The position numbers were made by a program, and so were the translations under genes. The notes below the pieces were generated by a model that had not been told where the DNA came from, searched no databases, and saw nothing but the letters and a program-made list of their open reading frames with translations. 8,601 bases of DNA, taken from positions 1 to 8,601 of the forward strand of contig JAJAZK010000555.1 of NCBI GenBank assembly GCA_026785765.1, in the 5' to 3' direction. Below are positions 1 to 6,095 of the stretch, one piece after another. Origin of the DNA: Rhodoferax sp. Its GTDB lineage: Bacteria; Pseudomonadota; Gammaproteobacteria; Burkholderiales; Burkholderiaceae_C. The stretch's first letter is position 1, and each line of letters starts with the position of its first letter.

Positions 1-36
1 CTGATGGAATATCTCTTGCTTGGGCAATTGAAATAA
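1..36 (+). CDS. C-terminal end of an unrecognised gene (partial)
   Basis: The window opens inside an apparent reading frame that gives LMEYLLLGQLK and a TAA stop at 34-36. With 11 residues visible I cannot assign a family. The case that it is coding rests on the second copy at 125-160, which encodes LMEYLLLGRIA. Across the eight shared residues the two copies differ at five nucleotides, all synonymous, as expected for two protein-coding tails that diverged under selection. This copy uses AT-ending or less common codons (gaa, ttg, ctt, caa, aaa, taa), unlike the GC-ending codons of the second copy and of the neighbouring genes. That could mean the upstream gene has a different origin. The rest of the gene lies outside the window. 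Confidence 0.4.
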   Translation: MMEYLLLGQLK

Positions 37-38
37 GC

Positions 39-110
39 GCATCCTGTTTCGGCGAAGGCTGACTTCGTGCAACGAAGTCAAGCGAAGCGGCCGCAGGCAA
101 AACAGGATGC
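39..110. repeat. Hairpin-rich segment with 11-bp inverted arms
   Basis: The arm GCATCCTGTTT at 39-49 is the exact reverse complement of AAACAGGATGC at 100-110. Nested inside is a 9-bp perfect stem (60-68 with 72-80) around a 3-nt loop (GCA), followed by the 8-bp palindrome GCGGCCGC at 87-94. The block sits just after the stop at 34-36 and just before the second gene tail. It could be a small mobile repeat (REP or MITE-like) or a structured 3' end that terminates transcription between convergent genes. There is no T-run typical of an intrinsic terminator. The inverted repeats are read directly; the function is inferred. Confidence 0.55.
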
Positions 111-160
111 ACGCGCAGAAAGCACTGATGGAGTATCTGCTGCTCGGACGCATCGCCTGA
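107..160 (+). pseudogene. Displaced second copy of the gene tail
   Basis: Reading from an ATG at 107 gives a 17-residue peptide ending LMEYLLLGRIA with a TGA at 158-160. It repeats the tail at 1-36 in a different reading frame register, 124 bp downstream. It is far too short to be a gene by itself and has no convincing ribosome binding site, so it is best read as a leftover 3' end. Its codons (gag, ctg, ctg, ctc, cgc, atc, gcc) match the GC-rich usage of the surrounding genes, suggesting it is the native tail. The parent protein is not recognised. Confidence 0.4.
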
Positions 161-209
161 CGGCGCGGATGGACGACTGCCTGCTCTACGCCCGCCATGG
201 CAAATTCCG

Positions 210-1205
210 CTACTGGTCGATGCTGACCTTGGCGGTGCGGATGTAGTTGCCCCAGCGCTCGTACTCGTTGTTGTAGAAGGCCTGGTAGGAACGCTGATCC
301 ATGCGCTCAATCACCATGGTCATCTTCTTCATCGTTTCGGCTACTGCAGGCTCAGCCAACGTCCCTTCGATGGCACCATGCAGCTTCGCGAGGACGTCCG
401 CCGGCACGCCCGCGGGTGCGAGAAAACCCAGCCACGGCCCCATGTCGATCGCAATGCCGTTTTCGCGCATGGTCGGTATGTCCTTGAAGTCGGCCAGCCG
501 CTCCTTGGCCGCGACCACCAGCATGCGGACAGTTCCCGCGCGCGCGTGTTGCTCGGCCACCGGGATCGGGCAGATGGAGCAGGTGATCTGGTTGGCCAAT
601 TGCGCCTGTATCAGCGGGGCGGTCCCGTTGTACGGCACATGTAGCAGGTCAACCTTCGTGACTTGCTTGAGCGCCTCCACCGTGATCTGGCCAGAACTCC
701 CTTGCCCCCAGGATCCAAAAGTCAATGCGGGCTTGGCCTCGCGGGCCACTTGCAGGAACTGTTCGAAGGTTTTGGCCGGATGGGAAGCGTGCACTACGAG
801 CGCCAGTGGCGTGAATCCGATCGGGGCTACCGCAACGAAGTCCTTCCTGGAGTCGTAAGGAGGCTGCTTCATGATGTGGGGCGCGATCGAGTGCGAATCC
901 GCAGCGCCGTACACCAGTGTGTATCCGTCCGCCGGGCTGCGCGCTGCAGCCAGGCTTCCGATCGTACCAATGGCGCCAGGCCGGTTCTCCACCACCACCG
1001 GCTGCCCAAGCCGCGCGGACAGGCTCGGCACCATGGCCCGAACGAGCACGTCGCCACCGCCGCCGGCCGCCCAAGGCATGATGATCTTGATGGGTCTGTT
1101 GGGAAAAGGCCCGGTCTGGGCAAGCCCTGGCATCGCGATGCTACCGAGCGCGCCGGCGCCGATGGCGGTGATCACTTCCCTGCGCGAAAAACGTCCTGAA
1201 TTCAC
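210..1205 (-). CDS. Bug/TctC-family periplasmic substrate-binding protein
   Basis: The 331-residue protein belongs to the Bug (TctC-like) extracytoplasmic solute receptors, which usually bind carboxylates or other small organic acids in the periplasm. The N-terminus has a twin-arginine pair (SRREV, residues 7-11) and a hydrophobic stretch ending near PGLAQ (26-30), consistent with export, possibly by Tat. Family hallmarks follow in order: PNRPIKIIMPWAAGGGGDV (35-53), VVVENRPGAIGTIG (70-83), PADGYTL (91-97) and HVPYNGTAPL (189-198). Length is typical. The start is a GTG with AAAGGAG six bases upstream. No TctA or TctB membrane genes are visible, so it is an orphan receptor, which is common in Burkholderiales. 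It diverges from a hydrolase-crotonase pair and may scavenge their substrate. Family is secure; ligand is unknown. Confidence 0.93.
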   Translation of the reverse strand: MNSGRFSRREVITAIGAGALGSIAMPGLAQTGPFPNRPIKIIMPWAAGGGGDVLVRAMVPSLSARLGQPVVVENRPGAIGTIGSLAAARSPADGYTLVYGAADSHSIAPHIMKQPPYDSRKDFVAVAPIGFTPLALVVHASHPAKTFEQFLQVAREAKPALTFGSWGQGSSGQITVEALKQVTKVDLLHVPYNGTAPLIQAQLANQITCSICPIPVAEQHARAGTVRMLVVAAKERLADFKDIPTMRENGIAIDMGPWLGFLAPAGVPADVLAKLHGAIEGTLAEPAVAETMKKMTMVIERMDQRSYQAFYNNEYERWGNYIRTAKVSIDQ

Positions 1206-1253
1206 AGTGGTCTCCTTTGGAATAATGGGGAACAGTCAACACGCGATAGCCCC
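1206..1253. promoter_or_regulatory. Divergent spacer between the binding protein and the hydrolase
   Basis: Only 48 bases separate the GTG of the leftward binding protein from the first possible ATG of the rightward hydrolase. The leftward Shine-Dalgarno AAAGGAG is clear (complement of 1212-1218). No ribosome binding site precedes the ATG at 1254, and no convincing -35/-10 pair was found in either direction. If the hydrolase starts further in (GTG at 1350 is one option), the regulatory region would be about 145 bases, a more usual size for two divergent promoters. Confidence 0.35.
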
Positions 1254-2336
1254 ATGGTCAAGCCTACCAGTGCCAAAGACAATTCGCAATCGGTAAACGC
1301 ACCAACGCAACGGGAACTGCCCAGCACCGCGCCCGGCCGTGCGGAACCGGTGGGTGCACGGGCCTCGGCCCCGTTGCTGGTGCGCGAGATCGGCAGCATG
1401 CATGTTGGCGGACGCTCGGCCACGCTCGATGGACTTCCCGGAATGGACGTTACCTTCTCCCCTGGCAATCCACCCTTTCGGGTGAATCCGAATGGTGCAT
1501 TCGAAATCGAGCAGATGTATGTTCAATACGTGCGGCTGGTTGCCCCACGGGCATTCCAACCGCTGTTGCTCATGCACGGCGGCGGCTTGTGCGGCGTGTG
1601 TTACGAGACCACACCAGATGGAAGACCTGGCTGGCAAAGCTTTTTTCTGCACGCCGGCCATGATGTCCACGTAGCCGATGCGGTCGAACGCGGCCGCGCC
1701 TCGTGGGCACGCAGCCCCGAGTTTCTGCGCGGCGCGCCCATGTTTCGCACCAAAGCTGAGGCTTGGGAGCTGTTCCGGATCGGGCCCGAAGGGTCCTGGC
1801 GGGGTAACACCGGCGCAAGCCAGCCCTACCCCGACTCGCGTTTTCCGGTCGACGCCTTCGACCAGTCCATGAAGCAGTCGATCCCGCGCTGGACCACCAC
1901 CGACGCGGCGATTCAGGCCGCCTACGACACGCTGGCGCACGATCACGGGCCATTCGCCATCATTGCCCACAGCCAGGGCGGCAACTTCGCATTCAACATG
2001 GCGTTGCGCCATCCTGGAAAAGTCCGGGCCATCGTCGCGCTGGAGCCGTCCGGCTTCCCCGATCCCGTGAGCAGCAAGCTACACACGCTGGCAGGTATCC
2101 CGCATCTGTTCATCTGGGGCGACAACACCGGCGTGAACGAGACATGGTTATCGATGCGACGCGGGCTCGCCCGCTACATCGCGGCCCTGCGGGCCAGCGG
2201 GGTTGCCGTGGATGAGTTTGACCTGCCGAGCATGGGAATCCGCGGCAATTCACACATGCTGATGATGGACCGCAACTCCGATGAAATCGCCGCACGGGTG
2301 CAGCGATGGTTCGAGAGCCGTGACCTGATGGGCTGA
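1254..2336 (+). CDS. Alpha/beta hydrolase (esterase-like)
   Basis: Predicted serine hydrolase of the alpha/beta fold, 360 residues from the first ATG. HGGG (108-111) fits an oxyanion-hole loop and AHSQGG (238-243) is the nucleophile elbow with Ser240. GNSHMLMMD (331-339) supplies the likely catalytic His334. The acid may be Glu264 in ALEPSG or Asp290 in IWGDN. No signal peptide is seen, so a cytoplasmic location is likely. The first 40 or so residues are low in hydrophobicity, rich in Pro/Ala/Ser and use fewer GC-ending codons than the rest, and no Shine-Dalgarno precedes the ATG at 1254. The true start may therefore be later, for example GTG 1350. The domain proper seems to begin near LLVREIGS (41-48). 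It lies 58 bases upstream of the crotonase and is probably co-transcribed with it. Substrate unknown; an ester is the plain guess. Confidence 0.85.
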   Translation: MVKPTSAKDNSQSVNAPTQRELPSTAPGRAEPVGARASAPLLVREIGSMHVGGRSATLDGLPGMDVTFSPGNPPFRVNPNGAFEIEQMYVQYVRLVAPRAFQPLLLMHGGGLCGVCYETTPDGRPGWQSFFLHAGHDVHVADAVERGRASWARSPEFLRGAPMFRTKAEAWELFRIGPEGSWRGNTGASQPYPDSRFPVDAFDQSMKQSIPRWTTTDAAIQAAYDTLAHDHGPFAIIAHSQGGNFAFNMALRHPGKVRAIVALEPSGFPDPVSSKLHTLAGIPHLFIWGDNTGVNETWLSMRRGLARYIAALRASGVAVDEFDLPSMGIRGNSHMLMMDRNSDEIAARVQRWFESRDLMG

Positions 2337-2382
2337 CGTGCCGGCAAGCTACCCGACTCACACCTGGATGTACCAACCCGCG

Positions 2383-2397
2383 AAGGATTCACTGATG
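2383..2397 (+). promoter_or_regulatory. Ribosome binding site that fixes the crotonase start
   Basis: AAGGA at 2383-2387 lies seven bases before the ATG at 2395. The reading frame stays open back to a GTG at 2338, right after the hydrolase stop. That longer start has no such site and would add 19 residues that do not look like crotonase sequence. Confidence 0.7.
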
Positions 2398-3228
2398 ACC
2401 AACCAGACAATGACATGGAGCGGTGCACGCCTGACCGTCGAAGCCAGTGGCAACACGGCGATCGTGCGCCTGTTCAACCCGCCCAACGGGTACATGGACG
2501 CGGTGATGGAGGCCGAACTCGAGCAGACGCTGGACCTGCTCGACCAATGGCCCAGCGGCCGCAACGTGGTGATCACCGGTCGCGAACCCGGCATGTTCGT
2601 GCGCCACTACGACGTCGCCGTACTGCACGAGCGGGCACAGGCCATGCGCGCCAGGAACCTGTCGTTTTCGTTGGAGCGGCCGGTCAAGCCTGCGGGCATC
2701 CACCGCTGTATCGAGCGCATCGGCAATAGCCAGATGGTGTTCATCGCCGCGGTGAACGGCATCGCCATGGGCGGCGGATTCGAATTGGCCCTGGGGTGCG
2801 ACATCCGCGTGGTCCAGGCCGGCGAATACCAGTTGGGACTGCCGGAGCTCAATCTGGGTCTGTTGCCTGGCGCGGGAGGTACCCAGGCACTGGCGCGACT
2901 GCTGGGCACGGGGCCCGCCCTGTACCACTTGTTGACGGCCAAGGTGTTTCGTCCGCAGGAGCTGGTCGACCTTGGCCTGGCTGCCGAGTGCGTACCTGAC
3001 GCGCTCGGCCGTGCGTTGGAAATCGCCCGCGGCATCGAGGCCGTCCCCGCGCGCGCATGCGCCCACATCAAACGGCTGGTACGCAATGCCCCGCGCTGGA
3101 GCGAAGCGGAGGGGCTAGCCGCCGAGCGCTCATTGTTCTGCGATTGCATGGTGGACCCGCAAGCCCAACCCCTGATGGAAGCGGTCGCGACCGGCCGGCG
3201 CACCATCGCCGACCCTCCGCCAGGTTGA
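2395..3228 (+). CDS. Enoyl-CoA hydratase/isomerase (crotonase) family protein
   Basis: A 277-residue crotonase-fold enzyme acting on an acyl-CoA. The second oxyanion loop is NGIAMGGGFELALGCDI (121-137). The two acidic residues used by classical hydratases are present: Glu130 in GGGFEL and Glu151 in LPELNLGLLPGAGGTQ (149-164). True hydratase activity (addition of water to a 2-enoyl-CoA) is therefore plausible. The first oxyanion region departs from the usual SAGAD-type motif: here it reads MFVRHYDVAVL (67-77), so Arg70-His71-Tyr72 replace small residues near the thioester carbonyl. The start was chosen from AAGGA at 2383. The gene follows the hydrolase by 58 bases and ends 18 bases from the convergent thiolase. 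The function fits the hydration step of a beta-oxidation-like route. Family is confident, exact substrate is not. Confidence 0.9.
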   Translation: MTNQTMTWSGARLTVEASGNTAIVRLFNPPNGYMDAVMEAELEQTLDLLDQWPSGRNVVITGREPGMFVRHYDVAVLHERAQAMRARNLSFSLERPVKPAGIHRCIERIGNSQMVFIAAVNGIAMGGGFELALGCDIRVVQAGEYQLGLPELNLGLLPGAGGTQALARLLGTGPALYHLLTAKVFRPQELVDLGLAAECVPDALGRALEIARGIEAVPARACAHIKRLVRNAPRWSEAEGLAAERSLFCDCMVDPQAQPLMEAVATGRRTIADPPPG

Positions 3229-3234
3229 CGGTAT

Positions 3235-3256
3235 CTGACGGCAGCGTCAGCGCTGC
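3235..3256. terminator. Overlapping hairpins at the convergent gene ends
   Basis: CTGACG (3235-3240) pairs with CGTCAG (3245-3250) around GCAG. GCAGCG (3241-3246) pairs with CGCTGC (3251-3256) around TCAG. The two 6-bp stems share bases, so only one can form at a time. They span the stop codon of the leftward thiolase and lie seven bases past the crotonase stop. No T-run follows, so termination is possible but weakly supported. Confidence 0.35.
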
Positions 3257-4434
3257 AGGTTCTCGATCAGCATTGCTATGCCCTGACCGGCGCCGATGCA
3301 CAAGGTAACAAGGCCGTAGCGCCCCCGGGTGTCCTGCAGGTGGTGCATCGCCGTCATGGTCATGCGCACACCTGTGGCACCGGGCGGATGGCCAATGGAA
3401 ATCCCGCCGCCGTACAGATTGGTGCGCTCGCGCGGCAAACCGAGTTCACGTTCAGCGTGCAAATTGACCACGGCGAAGGCTTCGTTGACCTCGAAATAGT
3501 CGACGTCGGGTACCGTAAGACCGGTACGGGCGAGCAACTTGCGCACGGCCGGGACCGGCCCGATGCCCATCATGCTCGGCGGCACGCCCACGGTGGCCCA
3601 ATCCACCAGGCGCGCCTGCGCCTGCAGCCCGCGCGCGCGGGCAGCGCCCGCCTCAGCCACTACGACAAACGCAGCGCCATCGGCCACGCCGCTCGCATTG
3701 CCGGCGGTCACCGTGCCATCGTCGGCAAATGACGGACGCAACTGGCGCAGGCGCTCGAGCGTGATGTCGGGGCGCGGGAACTCGTCGGTCACCACGCTGC
3801 GGCGCTGGCGTCCAGCGCCGACCTCGATCGGCGCGATCTGACGTGCCAGGAAGCCACTTTCCATACAGGACTTTGCCCGCTGTTGACTCATGCAGGCCCA
3901 CTCGTCCATGGCCTCGCGCGTATAGCCACCGGCCCGCGCCAGATTCTCGGCCGTTTCGCCCATGGTCTCACGCGAGAATGGGTCACGGTAAGTGTTCTCC
4001 AGCAGGTCCTGCAGGTTCTGGTCGCCGCGCTTGTGCCCCCATCGCCCCGACCGCAGCACAAAGGGCGCGCGGCTGTAGTTCTCGGCTCCGCCCGCAAGGG
4101 CGATCAAAGAATGCCGCGAGAGGATCTGCTCCGCCGCGGACACCATGGCCTGCAGGCCGGCCCCGCAGCCCCGGCTCACCGTGAGGGCTGCTACGTCTTC
4201 AGGCAAGCCCATCGCCACCGAGACCACGCGTGCGCCAAACAGGCTGTCGTGGTCCACCGGCACCGTGTTGGCAAAAACAAGGTGGTCAATGTCCGCGCAC
4301 TGCAATCCGCTGCGCTCCAGGCTGGCGCGCGCCGCGTGCACCGCGAGGTCGGTGAGTGGAGTGTCACGGAAGCTCTTGCCGAAGTCGGCAAACGGGGTAC
4401 GCGCAGGCGCGCCGATCACGATCTCGGGGCTCAT
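3247..4434 (-). CDS. Thiolase (acetyl-CoA acyltransferase type)
   Basis: A 395-residue thiolase that would cleave a 3-oxoacyl-CoA with CoA to release acetyl-CoA (or a related unit), or run in reverse. All classical catalytic elements are visible. The nucleophile is Cys90 in SRGCGAGLQ (87-95). Asn246 is in AGNASGVADGAA (244-255), and NEAFAV is at 317-322. His349 is in ISIGHPPGATG (345-355), and the acid/base Cys379 is in CIGAGQG (379-385). The Pro at 351 in GHPPG is a small departure from the usual GHPLG/GHPIG. The frame is open upstream to 4647, but the ATG at 4434 gives the normal MSPEIVIGAPARTPF start. It also forms an ATGA overlap with the stop of the acyl-CoA synthetase, so the two are translationally coupled. 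It is the last gene of the leftward operon. Confidence 0.95.
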   Translation of the reverse strand: MSPEIVIGAPARTPFADFGKSFRDTPLTDLAVHAARASLERSGLQCADIDHLVFANTVPVDHDSLFGARVVSVAMGLPEDVAALTVSRGCGAGLQAMVSAAEQILSRHSLIALAGGAENYSRAPFVLRSGRWGHKRGDQNLQDLLENTYRDPFSRETMGETAENLARAGGYTREAMDEWACMSQQRAKSCMESGFLARQIAPIEVGAGRQRRSVVTDEFPRPDITLERLRQLRPSFADDGTVTAGNASGVADGAAFVVVAEAGAARARGLQAQARLVDWATVGVPPSMMGIGPVPAVRKLLARTGLTVPDVDYFEVNEAFAVVNLHAERELGLPRERTNLYGGGISIGHPPGATGVRMTMTAMHHLQDTRGRYGLVTLCIGAGQGIAMLIENLQR

Positions 4435-6095
4435 GCACGTACTCCGGTTGGCCCAGGGGCTGCTCCATGGGGGTTGATGGACGGGATGCGCTTTTTCAGC
4501 GCCCGGCAATCGATGGCTTCGGCACGCGGATCCGTGCCCGGCGCGAAGATGCCGCTCTTTTGCAGCTTGTTGGTGCCGGTGACTGGCAAGCTGTCGCGAA
4601 ACACCACCCAACCGGGTGCTTTGTAATAGGCGAGTTCGCCCAGGCAATGTGCCACCAGCTGCTGCGCTGTTGCCGCATCTGCCGCGATGCCAGTGGACAG
4701 AACCACCACTGCCAACACCTCCTCGTCGCGCATCTCGTCCGCCACGGCGAGCACCGCAATGCGGGCGACTGCCGCATGCGCAGCCAAAGCGGCCTCGACT
4801 TCGCTGGCGGAGATGTTTTCGCCTGAACGCCGGATCATGTCCTTGCGCCGGTCGACGAAGTACAGCATGCCAGTCGAATCGCGCGTCACGACATCGCCCG
4901 TATGGAACCAGCCGCCGCGCCAGGCGGTTGCAGTCGCGTCCGGATCGTCCAGGTAGCCGCCGAAAAAACCCCGGCGCGGATCGGCGCCATCTGCCCGCAC
5001 CAGCATCTGCCCGGGTGTGGCGTCGGGCAGATCGCGGTCGCCGTCATCCACGACCCGAACCTGTAGCGGGTCTGACGCGCGGCCGAAAGCACGGGTATCG
5101 GTGCGGCGCGGCTCGTGCTGGTTGGACAGGAAACGCCCGGTCTCGGTCATGCCCCACACTTCGACCAGCGGAAAACCAAAACGCTGCTCGAACCCCGGAT
5201 GCAGGCTCGGGTCGCAGCCGGCGCCTAGCCCGAAACGGATCTGGTGGCGCGACTCCCACGCACCAGCAGTTTGTTTGTACAGCGCCGGTGGCATGATGCC
5301 CAAGAAGTGGACCGCGGTGGCCGCGGACCGCACGCAGTCCTCCCACCATGTGCTGGCATGGAAGCGGTCCGGAATCACCAGGCAGTTGTCGGTAAGACAC
5401 ATGGCGGCAATCGTCGTCATGCCACAGTTCATGTGGAAAACCGGCAGCGGATTGAGCACCCGCTCCTGTGCCGGGCGCAACGTCAACAGGCCACCGAGGT
5501 CGCGGTACCAGGCCCCCGCAGTCAGCACATATTCGTTGGTGAGCACGCATCCCTTCGGTGCTCCGGAAGTGCCCGAAGTGAACAGGATGGCGGCCTCGCG
5601 CGTCCACGCATCGCCACCGTCCACCGTTGGCCTCGTCGCCGCAGGCAAGGTACTGTCCAATGCATCGACAGCCCCCACGGGGATCGAGCGCAGTAGCTCG
5701 TCTGCCGCGATGGCCTGCGTCACGGCCGCGAGCCGGTCTGGCTGCGCCACCACCATGTCCACGCCTGCCAGACGCAGTGCATGGCGGATCTCGCTGCCAC
5801 GGTGATCCGGATTGAGGGGAACAATGGAAGCCCCCAGCCGGTTGAGTGCGAGGAAGTGAAAGAAATGGCGCGGGTGGTTGCCAACCGCCAGCGCCACGCG
5901 GTGCCCTGCGCCCCAGCCACGCGACCGGTACTGCCCCGCGAGGCGGTCAACCGCCTCTCCGGCCTGCGCGAAAGTCCACTCGGCGCCACCCGTGAGGGCC
6001 GACTGCGCCAAAAACGGCAGGCTCGGCGCACGCGAGCGCGCCTTGGCGAATGCACCGTGCAGGGTCTGCGGAGCGGCTGCGGAGTCCATCGCCAT
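4431..6095 (-). CDS. AMP-forming acyl-CoA synthetase / ligase
   Basis: A 554-residue ANL-superfamily enzyme that activates a carboxylate with ATP and joins it to CoA. Signature motifs, in order: the P-loop LFTSGTSGAPKG (171-182), VEVWGMTETG (311-320), WFHTGDVVTRD (396-406) and the hinge region VDRRKDMIRRSGENIS (414-429). The likely catalytic lysine is Lys510 in PVTGTNKLQKSG (504-515). About 40 residues follow that lysine. The frame extends upstream to 6203, but the ATG at 6095 shares its A with the TGA of the thiolase-like gene (TGATG), a typical coupled junction without its own strong Shine-Dalgarno. A second ATG lies two codons in. Its stop overlaps the next ATG as ATGA. It is the probable entry point of the operon's pathway. 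The substrate could be a fatty, aromatic or alicyclic acid and cannot be told from motifs. Confidence 0.93.
   Translation of the reverse strand: MAMDSAAAPQTLHGAFAKARSRAPSLPFLAQSALTGGAEWTFAQAGEAVDRLAGQYRSRGWGAGHRVALAVGNHPRHFFHFLALNRLGASIVPLNPDHRGSEIRHALRLAGVDMVVAQPDRLAAVTQAIAADELLRSIPVGAVDALDSTLPAATRPTVDGGDAWTREAAILFTSGTSGAPKGCVLTNEYVLTAGAWYRDLGGLLTLRPAQERVLNPLPVFHMNCGMTTIAAMCLTDNCLVIPDRFHASTWWEDCVRSAATAVHFLGIMPPALYKQTAGAWESRHQIRFGLGAGCDPSLHPGFEQRFGFPLVEVWGMTETGRFLSNQHEPRRTDTRAFGRASDPLQVRVVDDGDRDLPDATPGQMLVRADGADPRRGFFGGYLDDPDATATAWRGGWFHTGDVVTRDSTGMLYFVDRRKDMIRRSGENISASEVEAALAAHAAVARIAVLAVADEMRDEEVLAVVVLSTGIAADAATAQQLVAHCLGELAYYKAPGWVVFRDSLPVTGTNKLQKSGIFAPGTDPRAEAIDCRALKKRIPSINPHGAAPGPTGVRA

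Noticed and set aside
39..110. Integron attC site as an explanation for the inverted repeat
   Set aside because: The characteristic GTTRRRY/RYYYAAC core ends are absent and no cassette structure or integrase is visible.
169..246. Small + strand frame of 25 codons starting MDDCLLYARHG
   Set aside because: It has no ribosome binding site, overlaps the end of the binding-protein gene, and its length is within chance expectation.
1236..2012. Open frame of 258 codons on the minus strand opposite the hydrolase
   Set aside because: It is antisense to a gene with clear catalytic motifs, its translation shows no recognisable family sequence, and long antisense frames are expected in GC-rich DNA.
2338..2394. 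GTG start at 2338 for the crotonase
   Set aside because: It has no ribosome binding site and adds 19 unlike residues, whereas ATG 2395 has AAGGA seven bases upstream.
4435..4647. 71-residue N-terminal extension of the thiolase frame
   Set aside because: It overlaps the 3' end of the acyl-CoA synthetase in another frame and does not resemble thiolase sequence; the ATG at 4434 gives the normal family start and an ATGA junction.
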